DNA of 64,000 nucleotides, from positions 8,522,363-8,586,362 of the forward strand of contig NC_052135.2 in the NCBI RefSeq assembly GCF_016086655.4, given 5' to 3'. Both the position numbers and the translations under genes were made by a program. This DNA is from Lepeophtheirus salmonis (Eukaryota; Arthropoda; Copepoda; Siphonostomatoida; Caligidae). This document shows, piece after piece, positions 12,566-24,283 of this stretch. Numbering within the stretch: position 1 is the stretch's first letter; every line of letters starts with the position of its first letter. Under the pieces are notes generated by a model. That model was not told the origin of the DNA and did no database searches. It saw nothing but the letters and a program-made list of their open reading frames with translations.

Positions 12566-13844
12566 AATGAAAAAAAATGCTGGTGGTTGTTCAAAAAAAA
12601 AATAAAAAAATTGTATGTTTCAGTTCCAGTTCTAAAATTGGGTTATAAGAAAATTGACCGAGGGGGAAATTTGTGTGACAAGGAAAATTGACCGAGGGAA
12701 AAATTAGTGCGAGAAGGAAGAATGGTCAAGGTGGAACACATAGAATTTTAACCAAGAAGGGCTTTGGAATAAAATAAAAATTGAGACACAGCTTAGTTTT
12801 TTTAATTTTACGAATTTTTGTTAAGAATCCAAAATATAATGGTGAAATTTGTTCCCAATATGAACTTGTGAATAAAAATAAATATGAAGTTGTTTTTGTA
12901 GGAAGTTAAAGATAAATATGAACTCTAACTATTTTCCTATAATTTCAATCAAACACTATTCAAAAGACCCAAAAAATAATGCAATTAGAAGCTTAATATC
13001 GTAAATTAAGCCTTATTATGATAACGAAGGAAATACATTTTTCAAAACTAAAGTCTCTGTAAGACAAAACTTTACAATTTTTAAAAATTAGGCTTTTTGG
13101 TGACAATACCCCTACTAGGACAATTTTCCTTGTACCCAAAAAATGACATCTTCTAATCAATGTAGGTTTTAAAAATATAACAAACAAAACTAATAAAAAT
13201 CTGAAATTCTATAAGAAGACCTTTTAATAAAATTGAATCGACAGAATCCCTTGAAATTCGAAGAAAATACTATGTTTAAACTACTTTGAGTAGTATCACG
13301 TTTATTATTTAGTTCATCTATTATTAATAAATTTTGTATTAATAAACATATCAATGTAATATCAGATTACAAACCTTGGTATATACTTATAAAAGGAATT
13401 TTTAGTTTTATCTTAAAATTTCTTTTTAAAAATAAAGTCTCTTTTATTGAGTAAGGGTGATCAATTTATCAATTTATTTATTTTCGGGAGAAATAATGAA
13501 TGTATCAATGAATATCTTTTTTATTACAGCTAGATTTTGAAATATATTTGTTTTACCTACTTAAAGTGAATACAATTCAACATCAAAATACATGTAACAA
13601 ATAAATATATATGTTGCGTCAACATAAAAACAATCTTGAATAAAAATCGAGAAAAGAAGACAATTTAACCTCCTGGGTGTATCCAAACTATTTCCCGATT
13701 CTGAGCCCCAAATTTAATCAAGAACTATATGCTTCACCAGTTTAATATTGGACTACCTTATTTTATTTCAGTCCTTTTCTAAATACAGTTTAAGTTGATT
13801 AAAACTCAATATTAACTCCATTAATCATAACGATGACCTCTAAG
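12566..13844. other. intronic DNA with a short tandem repeat
   Basis: About 12649-12715 carries two imperfect units of roughly 33 bp, each beginning GAAAATTGACCGAGGG. Otherwise AT-rich with nothing recognised. Confidence 0.45.
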
Positions 13845-14780
13845 CTGTTCTGACCAATTCCTTGAACGTATTTTCCAATATCTCATCGATAGAGCCTTTC
13901 AGAGCCTCAGTGTTGGGATGGCGTTTGCCACAGGCCATATTCGCTACATGTACTCAGAAGACAAAGTCTAATAAGTTCACATCTGGTGATTATTGTAACC
14001 AAATTGTCTTGTCCAAAAAGCCATGTTCATCTGGAGAAAGGGCTGGGTCTTTTCGGGAGTATGTGTGGGTACTCACTCCTATTGGAGAACTACATTGTTC
14101 TTGGGGAAGCTTGACCCATGGGTTTAACTCGGAACTTAATTGGATAATGTAATCAGAACTAAATTAAGGGCATTTTGAGGCCAGTTGATGCAACTAATCC
14201 CAGACTTATGACGGGACAAGGTACTTTGTATTTGAGATGACATTAGCACCCTCAAGAAGATCCATTAATGTAATATATCGACCATAATAATGATTATATA
14301 CTGGCCTTCTCATCGGAAAAGATGATGACTCGTTTGACTAACGCTAACTTCAGATTGTTGTATAATTTTTTGACAACAAAGAAGATGGTTGGGGTTGAGG
14401 ACATTTGTAAGAAGGGACTCTTTTTTTACCACCGAAGACTTCCTTTTTGATGACTCTTTTGACTGTGTCTTTTGAAACATCCAGGTCCTTAGCTTTTTAT
14501 CTCATGGACTTCCTTGGTACAGCAATGACAGCCACTTTAATCACAGATAAGGATTTTTTTATGGAGCAACTACCAGGGTTCCCGTTTAATGATTTTTCAG
14601 TTTTTAGACGTTTTTTGATGCTGTAAGCGATATTGGGTCTACACAAGTATGCTTGACAATTTCCTTTTTTTGCAAATTGGCAACTCTTATGCAATTCCAA
14701 TGCTCTATAGTTGATAAATAACAAAACAAAAGACAACAAGAAATATCTATAGCTGAGAATCTTAGCTATCATCACATGTC
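13845..14780 (-). pseudogene. degenerate Tc1/mariner transposase, nearly full length
   Basis: On the minus strand, across frames, the expected order of a Tc1/mariner transposase is visible. Near 14450-14600 is a helix-turn-helix part, KAKDLDVSKDTVKRVIKKEV. Near 14300 is VIIFSDEK with the first catalytic Asp. Near 14180 is VISLGLVASTGLKMPLI. Near 14030 is MNMAFWTRQFG, then SPDVNLLDF with the third catalytic Asp, and near 13870-13950 VHVANMACGKRHPNTEALKG. Many frameshifts and stops break it, so it cannot encode an active enzyme. It is an old insertion in the arrestin intron. Ends were not located. It resembles the mariner-like group with the SPDxNxLDF motif rather than classical Tc1 (DD34E). 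Confidence 0.75.
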
Positions 14781-14859
14781 AGAAGTTTTAAAACAAGTCA
14801 ATACAACCTCGAGTTATTAGCAATTTAAGTGATTGAGAAATATTTTTGATACCCCCAGT

Positions 14860-15130
14860 ATAGGCTTAAACGTCAAAGGCATATTTGAGTCAATTATACG
14901 CATTGTACTCAAATTTATGTGATGAGTTAAGACACTCATATAGTATTGCAGCTACATTTTAGAAGCTTTATATAATTTAAGAGGCTTATATTTACCCCTA
15001 TAAATGTCGACCATAAAATATGTCAATTTCTAATTTTTTTTATTTTGACTTCTTTAAGTGCAATTAGCGACACATTCAAATTGACAATAATTCGTCAAAG
15101 AATACAAATGTGATCCATACACAATTTAAA
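14860..15130. repeat. dispersed repeat E, copy 1
   Basis: Shares an ordered set of blocks (CATATTT...GTCAAT, GCATTGTACTCAAATTT, GAGTTAAGA, TTTAATTTA, CTTATATT...CCC) with 15240-15560 and 23790-24170. No coding content. Confidence 0.45.
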
Positions 15131-15239
15131 AACAAGAAAAAAAACACATTTTAACTTACTGTTTACTTATATGGAAGTAATGCTAAAAATAAACATATAC
15201 AGACAAATAAATGTGTCAGATATTACATATCCATACCTG

Positions 15240-15560
15240 ATGAGTAGACACAAAAACAATCTTGAACAAATATCAAGAAAGGGGAAAATGTCCGATTGAA
15301 TACTTTTTACCCTATATAGTATACCATTATCAACATATTTAGGTCAATGATAGACATTGCATTCAAGCTTCGGATATAAATTGCCATACGTTAGAATGTC
15401 AACTATAGTTTAAAGCCCCTCATTTAATTTATAAAACTTCGTTGAGCCCCGATATGGTCCTCCAAATAGTATGCATCAACTTATAATTCTAGTATTGTGG
15501 CAATAAGTTCTTGCTTTTTAAGTGCTCCTCCGAATATTTGGTAATATAAATTGACGAAAA
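15240..15560. repeat. dispersed repeat E, copy 2
   Basis: Begins with ACAAAAACAATCTTGAACAA and AATATCAAGAAA-like sequence, as at 23790-24170, then follows the same block order through CATATTTAGGTCAATGATAG and CATTTAATTTATAAAAC. A shorter match to its start lies near 13624. Confidence 0.45.
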
Positions 15561-15686
15561 TTAAAAAGTATAAGATTTCAAATGTATACATAAAGGGGTT
15601 CAGAGTAAAGAGGTCACATGTCCATTCATTTTAATCGTGTATTCCATTAGTTTATTAACATTTATTAGCCCAAACACGATCATGAG

Positions 15687-16265
15687 CAGGGGTGTCTGCA
15701 AAAGGAGAGCTGAATGGGCTGTAAAAAAATCCCCAAAAAATTTCAAATTTAATTAAATTTTTCACTTTTTTTTCCAGAAAATTTATTTAATTTTAGCAAA
15801 ATAATTTTTGAAATTCTTTACGAAAAATTTATATTTGAAAGTAGAAAAAAAAAATTCTACATCTAAAATCTAATTTTAGAATTAAAAAAAAATTTTTTTT
15901 TTTGTGAAGCTATGGGATTTCAAATATTAAATTAAAAAGTTTAATTTTTTGGGAATAGCGATAGATTTTTGATTTTTTTTAGAAATTTAATATTTTGTGA
16001 ATAGCTATGGGTTTTTGAAATTTTTCTCTAAAAAATATGATAATTAAATTTTTTGTCCCAAAAATTTTATATTTAAAATATTTCTTTTCAAAAAATATAA
16101 TTTTTGTGAACAGCTCTGTATTTTCGACATTTTTTTCTTAAAAATTTGACTTTTATAGAAAAATTATATTTTTCAAATTTTCTTCCAAGAAATTCTAATT
16201 TTTTTTTTTTTTTTTTTAAATTCCGAAAATTAAGCACCCTGAAAATAATCCTGCGGATACCCCTG
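15687..16265. mobile_element. 579-bp MITE-like element with CAGGGGT ends
   Basis: The left end is CAGGGGTGTCTGCAAAAGG and the right end CCTGCGGATACCCCTG, which reverse-complements to CAGGGGTATCCGCAGG. The inverted ends therefore match at all but a few positions. The interior is very AT-rich and contains four variants of GTGAATAGCTATGGGTTTTT at about 15904, 15951, 15996 and 16107, a degenerate tandem array. No clean target duplication was seen, and no transposase. CAGGGGT-type ends suggest a hAT-like element, which is inference. Confidence 0.6.
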
Positions 16266-17499
16266 ATTAATCATGGTTGCATGTGTTCATCACCCCTCAG
16301 ACTTCTTGAAAGCCTTGTCCTCATGGATTTTGGGAGCTTTGCCAACTCAATCATCTCCATGGGGTTGTGCCCGGTATAGATGTACACAATAATGGCCGCA
16401 CGGCGCTCGTATTTGGAGGATATCTCACAGTTGCTTTATCTTTTTTAATACAAGTTTGCCAATTGAATGTGATGAGTTAACTTTGATAAACATAGATCCC
16501 AGGGTTGCCAAGATATTGAAGTATATTCTTGTACTGGATTTAAAATCCTCCCCTTGTGGATATGTAGATGATGTAAATACTTTAATGATCTTATAGGTGA
16601 AGATATAAAGAACTCAGTCAACGAATTCAATTAAAAATTACCCAATTACTTATTATGTTGATTTAAGAGGCAACAAATTGCATTTCTTATTTATTCCATG
16701 AAGTAAATGTAATTTATTTTCCTGAGAACTTTGCAATAAGAAAATAAAAGTAAATTAAAAGGTATATACATTTTAATAACAGAAATTAATTATTTTGTTA
16801 AAAAAACAGAAAGTATTCTGAATTATGATATTATGTTTATTTTGCTGTAAAGGAAAGTCATGTAGCCTCTAGGAATATAGTTAGTTCAATTAATGTGTAT
16901 ACTTCCATACATTCGGGGGTAAGGAAGAGACAATCAAAATCGTTATTGATTAGATTGATCTGAAATCAAATAACAATCCTTATTATATCTCTTAACATTT
17001 CCTTCAAGATTGAGAAATATACAGAAAGACCTGAAATGATATATATGGAAGTTAGCCAATTAGGTCATTATCCCCCCCGAATGATTGACTTTTTTACATC
17101 TACATATTTCAATTAAAATAGTAGAACTGACTGCTTCATGCTAACGTTACAAACACTGCCAAAAAACAACAGCTCTGGATGTTTGGGAATACTATTGTGA
17201 TGTCAAATTGGTATAACCAACGAATTCTTGGATAAGGAAAGGAAGCTTTAGTAGTCAATCTACGAACTAGGAGAAAACAATTAACAAGTGAAGAGAAATA
17301 TGTACTTCCATATTTTTATGAAGTGAGTGGAAATATCCTTGAATATTATCATTCTGCAATAGAAATCATTGGAACTAGAATGATTCATATCGATAGAACT
17401 TCTGATAGACATCAAGTCCAGTACCTATACCAATTTGATACAGTGAAATCGCTTGTACGTCATTAGATAACTCTTCCTCAATTGTGTACTACGAAAACT
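16266..17499. other. intronic DNA without recognised elements
   Basis: No domain, terminal repeat or RNA gene recognised. Confidence 0.4.
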
Positions 17500-17700
17500 C
17501 ATAAACTTGGTGCCATGCGGGCTCTTCTTGGACTTGAGGTTAGGATAACTTATCATGAACTCTATACTATGAACCCTTTTCCTAAGTTATCTGCTACGAT
17601 AACTTATCATTTACTTAGTGCCATGAGGACTCCTTTTGGACTTGATTTGACTATAAATCATCCTACACTTAGCGGACTAATTATTCCTCCAGGTCGATGA
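17500..17700. repeat. imperfect tandem repeat, about 108-bp period
   Basis: The block CTTGGTGCCATGCGGGCTC at 17506 and its variant CTTAGTGCCATGAGGACTC at 17614 are followed in each unit by a TTGGACTTGA stretch and an AACTTATCAT-like block. A shorter GATAACTTATCAT repeat lies inside. A short open frame (17482-17700) spans it but has no recognisable domain. Confidence 0.5.
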
Positions 17701-19320
17701 AGAGTTGCCTACCCTTCCTGTAGATTATATTTACTTACTCAAATAAATAAATGAACTTTTTGCTTCAGATTATAAATACCTTTTTTATTAAAACAAATTA
17801 TTTTTTATTGCGTTTAAACATAAACAAACAATACAAATGATTTGGAGCATTCAAGATATTCTGAACATAAAGGCTTCGACCTTACTCACTCTGTAGTTTT
17901 TTAACTCTTAATTTATTTTATTAACATCCTATTATTTTTTGTTCCCATGAATTTTATCATTTACCTCAGAGATTATGCTTCGGCAATGCCTGAAGCATAA
18001 GGATCATGCTCAGAAATATTTGAAAATAGTTTTCTAAATATTTGTTGAGATTTTTAGATGAAGTTATTTGATTGATTATTGTCCGCTTATCTTTTAAATT
18101 AGGAAAAGTTTGAAAAACATAACAATTTAGAAATACAAGATATGATGGACGGGTAAGTCCATCAAATATGGTTGATATCGACCTCATCCAGTAATTCTTG
18201 AGACATCAAATATAGTCCAGTTGATGTTTGTTATCTGCTAAAAACGTATGCTTGGTGAGACTTGTTGAATTGTCTCTGAGATTTCCCATTCATCAAGCCA
18301 ATATTAAAAAAGTGAAGCAGAGAGCTGTCTTTAGTAATTGGTTTTCCCTCCATTTATCTTTTAACTTTCAATTAGTGGGGATCGTGTATTTACAATCATC
18401 CCCCACGTCCAAATTACTTCAAATAAGTCCACCGTGGCAATCAAAACTTTTTGTCATTTCTTTCCCCGTATTGTCTAAGCACAGGGATCGTTGACTCATG
18501 AAACAAACTATCTGTAGGCTTCACATTTAGGTATTTTTTCTATTGACCGTAGTTTCTATGCCCTCTCCGTTAGTTGTTGGCAATTTTAAAGGGTTTCCTA
18601 CTTCATTATTGTAAAGATCTAGAATATGTGAAACTTTTCCTTCCGTTATTTTCCTCTGAAGTTGGGGTGAACGAAATGAGTTCGGGACAAGAAGTTGTTA
18701 AAAAAGTTCTTCATAACATGAACTGAGTCAAAGAGTTCATTTTCAACATTGGTTTCATTTCAATTTTCAGAAACAATATCGGAAGTAGACAAGGAATTCA
18801 AATAAGCCAGTATTTCAATAAAATATCAGACTTATTAATATGATTATTGTCAATGATGTGTTTCTGTAGTTGAAATGAAAGTTCCTTATTCCTGCACATG
18901 AAAAGTTGAAATATACATATAAATATATTTAGTTCTGATATCGAAGAAATATTATAGGCCATTTTGAATGCATGAATTTTATTCATAATATTTTCTTATT
19001 CTTTTAAGATCTGAGTCGAAGAGAGAGATGCTTTGCTCAGCACTATTTTGCCTGTCTTTGAAAAAGGAGGGCATGTTTAGAAACAGGGTTTGTAGCATCC
19101 ATATACAATATCCTTGGGTTTGATGTTAAGATGCATCTAATTCTGGTAGGCGAATTGTCAAAATTATATGGATAATCGTCGAGTCTGATCATTGTGTAAG
19201 CACAATTTTGGTTAGCAAGAAGATAAATATTAATGGATTATTTTAATCCATTAAAAATAATGGATTTCATTTTATTACACCATATATATTAACCTTCCCC
19301 TAAAATGAAAATGAGGCCCC
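17701..19320. other. intronic DNA, nothing assigned
   Basis: Open frames at 17966-18187 and 18228-18494 have no recognisable domain. A small palindrome, AATGGATTATTTTAATCCAT, sits near 19232. Possible old retroelement sequence around 18200-18720 could not be assigned. Confidence 0.35.
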
Positions 19321-19339
19321 AAATCAGTTTCCAATTCTT

Positions 19340-20480
19340 CTCAACTGTTTGACTATTATTCATAGTAGGGAATTGTTCACAGCTTCACAAAATTTGATTA
19401 GATTTCAAGAAATCGGCGTTATGAATACTAATAAGAGAGATATCGATAGCTTTCAAAGAATAAACATATTAATTTTTGATATATCATATCAATTAATGTC
19501 TCAGGAAAAATGGTTTTGGAATTTTTTTTCCAAGATGGTAGATATTTATCATAGATTCTTAGTCAGTAAGGGGTGTCACCAAATCGACCTAACTTAACCT
19601 TGTCCTTTCATAATTGTATTGAACCCTCTAATAATGGAAATTGAAAATTGTTCTATCATCAAAGAGATTAAAGTAGGAAGCTTAAAAAAGAAAGTAGAAG
19701 CTTTTGCAGACAACCTGACTAAACTTTACTGAGGAGATGGAAAAAAAAAAATTAAAAATCCCTTAACTTTACAGACAATATCTTTGCAAAATTCAATACA
19801 TTTCTTAATTAGAGATTAATTTTCAGAAGTCAAAACTTATGACAAACTGCTCAAATAGAATAGACATTCAAAAGTTAAAACCTGTAGAAGTAATTAAAAT
19901 ACTAAAATCGTTTGTTGCACTAGAAAGAAGGGATGGGTATGAAAATCGATAGAAGATTGAAAACGTAATTGTCAACACAATGTCTAAGTACGATACTTTT
20001 ACCATTAGGGATGTTCCCTCCAGAATTTTTATCTGGAACACATTCATACTACCTAAAGTTGAGGATTAGAGGGTTTTCTGAACGATTAGCAAATAAAGTG
20101 GCAATAGGCCAACATTTAAAATTTCTTAAAGGACCAAACAAGCTGATTTTTTGGAGAAGAAATATTGTATCAAGAAATTCAGGGGTCTGAGATGATATCC
20201 TTCAGAGATTTTTGGAAGACTCTTGTATTTTCTTGGATTGGACGAATTTTTGAGGAGGGCTCTGTATGGTCAGAGTTACTGAAGATGAAACTGGAGGAGA
20301 AGACTAGAAAAAGCTTAGAGATAATGAAAGGCAAAGATCCATCTAAGTTACTCCAAGTCGTAAAGTACTTTTTGTAGGGAAATTATGGAATTAATTGCAA
20401 AATTTCAAAAAAAATTTATCAATTATGAAGTGGCAAGAACCTGTGGATGGAAATGCTAGACTAAGCTAGAAGTTAATTAT
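19340..20480 (+). pseudogene. LINE reverse transcriptase relic
   Basis: Across plus-strand frames the order fits a non-LTR retrotransposon reverse transcriptase: FSKMVDIYHRFLVSKGCH, then PFIIVLNPLIMEIENCS, then IKVGSLKKKVEAFADNLT. The AFADN is a decayed FADD active-site motif. Downstream pieces at 19969-20377 (LKFLKGPNKLIFWRRNI and later) would be the poorly conserved region after the polymerase core. The enzyme copies element RNA into nicked chromosomal DNA; this copy has stops and frameshifts throughout and lacks endonuclease sequence, so it is a dead 5'-truncated copy. The related pieces at 41540-42660 and 44960-45330 may be the same family. Confidence 0.65.
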
Positions 20481-20835
20481 AGTACCCTGTATGTATATGT
20501 ATATGTGTTTCAACGTTTAATTCTTTTGGGGATAACTTTTTTTTTTTTTAAATAAAAGACACATTTTTTGGATGACCTTTTTCTACATAATAATTTTTTT
20601 GCTATCTTTTGAAACAAACATTACAAAGTTTCTTTACATTAAATCAAACTTTTCGTCTAATATACCATTTTTTCGACTGATATTTGCCTCCCCCCCCCTT
20701 TCAAAAGTCAGTAAGAGCATCCTTGAGTCATCAGGTTAAGTCAATGTCAACAATTAGAAAAGAAAGCGAATCATATTCTTTATTCATGGGAAAAAGTAAG
20801 GTTATACCATTATGAACATTAGATGTATGTTGTGT

Positions 20836-21087
20836 CAGTTCTTATTTAAGATTGAAGACTGCAGTCCCACCCAGATCACTCTCGATCTAGTCCAGTTCAG
20901 TCCTGTATATAGAGTTCTAAAAACTTAAAAAGTTCGGAACTTGAGGACATTACTCAACTTATTTTTTATTTTTTTAAAATCAGTTATAGTACTCACAGTC
21001 CTAAGAACCGTCAGTCTTAAGGACCAGTACTTTGGAACGGTTCTAAGACTGGACTCCATCAGTATGGATTGTCACAACATTACTAAT
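20836..21087. repeat. dispersed repeat F, copy 1
   Basis: Shares CTTATTTA.GA.TGAAGACT.CAGT, CAGTTCAGT, AAAAAGTTC.G..CTTGA and CAGTCCTAAG-like blocks, in order, with 23141-23392. It is dense in CAGTCCT/GGACTG words. No frame of interest. Confidence 0.55.
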
Positions 21088-21325
21088 ATTTATTCAAATA
21101 AGGTTTATTTTGAAGCAATAATTCAAGGACTTTTGCCATTGGTAAATCGTAGATTTAATTAATTTTATTTTACAAGTAGGATAAATAAATAAAATAAAAC
21201 GCATCTGTTTCTCTCGTTCCAAATATATCCACGTATGTCAAAGATTAAATTAATTCATTTTCTTATAATAAAAAAAGTTTTTGTCATAAACATCATTACT
21301 TCATTTATTTTTTGTTTTCCTTGGA

Positions 21326-21359
21326 ACTTTCTTTATCCAATTTATTGAATAAAGAAAGT
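21326..21359. repeat. 34-nt palindrome
   Basis: ACTTTCTTTATCCAAT faces ATTGAATAAAGAAAGT, an almost perfect inverted repeat with only a two-base centre. Could form a hairpin; no function assigned. Confidence 0.55.
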
Positions 21360-21799
21360 AGTTTTGTTTATTTCTCGTTGATTTGTGATAATTGATTTTC
21401 CTCATATAAATTAACGTCATGTCTAAAAATAAACATTTAGATCCGTTAATTAAGTGTTTTTTATTTGTAATTGAATGGAGTCAAAATAAATACGTACTTT
21501 GTATCGGCTTTTCATCATCATAAATCAAGGATTTTGTTATTATGTAAATACAAAAATGGTCTGTTGAAAATGTATGTCATGGTTAGATCCTAAATTACAA
21601 TAATCCCTTGTTTCTTGAAAATAAATTTATTACATTCCAAAGGCAAAGTACTAAGTCACATAAAGCTGAATGCGTGGTTGTAGCTGAGAGATAAGGGTTC
21701 TCAATAGGCGGCCCGAGGGCAAAGTTTGCCTCTAAACTTCCTACATTTTTACTTATTAAGGATACGGGCTCACTAAGTTATAATCCATTGACATAATTG

Positions 21800-22085
21800 A
21801 AAATAATGTGATCTGCTAGTATCCTTAAAAAAATAAACATAAAATTAACATGGTCACCCTGACAATTTGAAAAATGTTTGAGAAAAGAGCAGCTTGTTTC
21901 ATTAAAATAGCTGTCAGTAGCTATAAGATGAAGAAAATAAGCACTAAGGCCAATCTGTGTCTCGTAATGGTATAGGCAGGAATGACTCAGATATCCATCC
22001 TCAGTTTTACTTCTGGTCCAACAAGAACTTTCACTTATAACTCTGCAACAAATCATCAGTGTTACTTTTTGTCTTTTGTACACTA
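21800..22085. mobile_element. family A MITE, partial degenerate copy
   Basis: ACATGGTCACCCTGACAATTTG, AAATGTTTGAGAAAAG.GCAGCTT, GCTGTCAGTAGCTATAAGATGA and CAACAAATCATC.GTGTTAC follow the block order of the family A copies. Terminal sequences are poor. A 101-residue open frame on the minus strand across it is a shadow of the repeat. Confidence 0.45.
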
Positions 22086-22289
22086 TTGATTACTTAAACT
22101 TTTATGTTCTCTCGTTAAAAATACTAAATGATTTCATGCTCTTATAAAATTAAGGGATCCTTTCAATTTCAAAAGAATAGCTTTTTATGTATATTTTATT
22201 GAACTATATCAATCTTAGAAAAAGAAGCAGGGGGACACATTCAAATTATTTTGTGAACTAAGGCCCATATTGGTGAGAGAGAAGAAACA

Positions 22290-22772
22290 ATTTTGTTGGT
22301 CACATTAGTCCCCATCATAAGCCAAAAGTACAGCTCACGGTTCGTTATAGTTCTTCTCCATTCTACATCTGTATTTCTTGAATGATCCACATGAATTTTC
22401 GGGATACTATGAGATAGTCGGGCTTTTCTACCACCTATATTGGATTTATACTTTTTTCTCGTAAAACAAGCTATGAGGCCATTATTCCTCTTCTAAGTTA
22501 ATGTTTTAGATAGTTGCAGGCCTACTCAAAGACCTCCTCCAAGCATGAACAGTCATTGAAATGCCAGTATTTGCTTTGTGGACCTCTTGAGGCAAGCCAG
22601 GAAGTGGCCAGTCCGCTTTTGGGCCTTGTGGGAACTACATGATAAATTGGAAAACGCCTTGAGTCGGTTTCTGACGTCATAAACAGTGCTCCTGGCATAT
22701 ATGTGAACTTATTACTGTCTGAGCCTCAAACAATTCTGCAATAACTTTACGTTTCTCATCTTGCTGCTTCAT
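22290..22772 (-). pseudogene. Tc1/mariner transposase, N-terminal piece
   Basis: The minus strand opens with an ATG at 22772 giving MKQQDEKRKVIAELFEAQTV. Frame changes follow, giving RNRLKAFSNL, KRTGHFLACLKRSTK and ISMTVHAWRRSLSRPATI. This order matches the helix-turn-helix DNA-binding half of mariner-like transposases, which recognises the element's terminal repeats. No SDEK or later catalytic motif follows, so the copy is truncated. The C-terminal fragment at 27255-27490 on the same strand could come from a related element. Confidence 0.65.
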
Positions 22773-23140
22773 GGGGAAATTGAAGAAATAAAGTATAAAA
22801 AGAAAAATTGTTTTCTATCGTCAGTACGTTCAGGTAAAGTACAAACTTGGCAATATAAACGCACTAAATTAAAAAAAAAAGGAATTAAGAATATGTCTGG
22901 ATACTTCTGCCTAACCCTGTACATCGTATTCAAACTGTTTATCTAAGAAAAAAACAATTTAGGGATACTAATAAAATTTTCCCACGTAGGTCTTTTGAGA
23001 CAAAAGAACTCCCTTGATCATCAGTCATAATGCCATATTATTTTTTGTTTCTCAAGCTACTATTATAGTTATTCTGTCATTCTTGAGGAAAGGATATCTT
23101 TCATCTAAATATTGAATAACTACGTAAGAGTAATGTTTTG

Positions 23141-23392
23141 TCGATCCTTATTTAGGACTGAAGACTACAGTTCCAGTCAGTTCAGTATCGGCCCGGTTCA
23201 GTTCTGTTCTGAATGCCAGTCGGTAAAACTGATAAAGTTCAGTCCTTGATATCGTCTCTCAACGTTTTTTTATTTTTTAAATCCATATTGTACTGACAGT
23301 CCGAAGGAATGACGGTATTAAGGGCCAGTCTCAACACTCCAATCACTGGAGTGGACTGTACCAAATAAATAAGGCCTGACACAACACTACGG
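23141..23392. repeat. dispersed repeat F, copy 2
   Basis: Matches 20836-21087 over its length (CTTATTTAGGACTGAAGACTACAG at the left, CACAACACTAC at the right) and runs straight into repeat G. Confidence 0.55.
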
Positions 23393-23500
23393 GTGAGTGT
23401 GCTTATGAAAAACGGTGAGTAACAATTTAACATTTATTAGGCAATGTTTGACTGTTGGATGATGCGTAATAACTCTGGACAATGGCGGGTACTACTGATA
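23393..23500. repeat. dispersed repeat G, copy 1
   Basis: Contains GAGTGTGCTTATGAAAAACG, GTGAGTAAC and CTCTGGACAATGGCGGGTACTAC. The same blocks occur at 52159-52292 and, more diverged, 52770-52905. Confidence 0.55.
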
Positions 23501-23789
23501 TTATATATTAAAACTTGGAATTAAAAAAGGAGAAGATAAAAGAGAAATACATATATATATTATAAACCCCCTTCCCCCCAAAAAAACAACAACGACAAAA
23601 AAAGCAACATCTGACATGTACTTATGCGATAAAAACTTCTTCAAGAAATACTTTGTCGCTCTATTAAATGGGTTTTATTTATTAGCTAGAATCCGAATAT
23701 CTGGGCCATCTTTTGGATATGAATGTTTTATAAGTTGGCTAATGATGTCCCATCGGTTATATGATACCACATGCTTTCCAGTATATGGT

Positions 23790-24170
23790 TAGTCATAATA
23801 AAAACAATATTAAACTCAAATCAAGAAAAGGAGAAAGTCCCTATTAATTTTTTTTTATTTCATTTGACATACAGCCAAATATTTTATCGACATATTTAAG
23901 ACAATAACAGGGGTTGTATTCAAATTTGTGGAATGAGTTAAGATATTCAATATTTTTTCCTATAGTTCAGAGCCTTTATTTGATTTAGGACACTTATATT
24001 GGCCCTGATATGACCCCTCTTAACTCTAAAATCTGTTGATTTATCATTATTTATTGTGACTATTAATTTGCCTAATTAGAGTGTTATTTGCTGCACATGC
24101 AAAATGTCAATAACAATAACTTGTAAATATAAATTGAAAATTATTTGTTGGAGTAGTATAAATGTAAACC
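23790..24170. repeat. dispersed repeat E, copy 3
   Basis: Blocks TAAAAACAATATTAAACTCA, AAATCAAGAAAAGGAGAAAG, GACATATTTAAGACAATAAC, TTGTATTCAAATTT and ATTGGCCCTGATATGACC follow the order of copies at 14860 and 15240. Confidence 0.45.
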
Positions 24171-24283
24171 TGACTCAATTTTGATAAAAAAAAATTCTAT
24201 TTTGCTCTTCTGTTGACGTGTTTCATAATTATTGTTCATTTCCTTGAATTTACAGCTTTTTCCAACTGTTCATTTTCTTGAAG

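Noticed and set aside
18228..18720. Possible retroelement coding sequence on either strand
   Set aside because: Fragments such as LQRKITEGKVSHILDLYNNE on the minus strand looked suggestive, but no motif could be confirmed.
21690..21722. hAT-like terminus (AAGGGTTCTCAATAGGCGGC and CCGAGGGC)
   Set aside because: Resembles Charlie-type hAT ends, but the partner end is not visible and the segment is too short to call.
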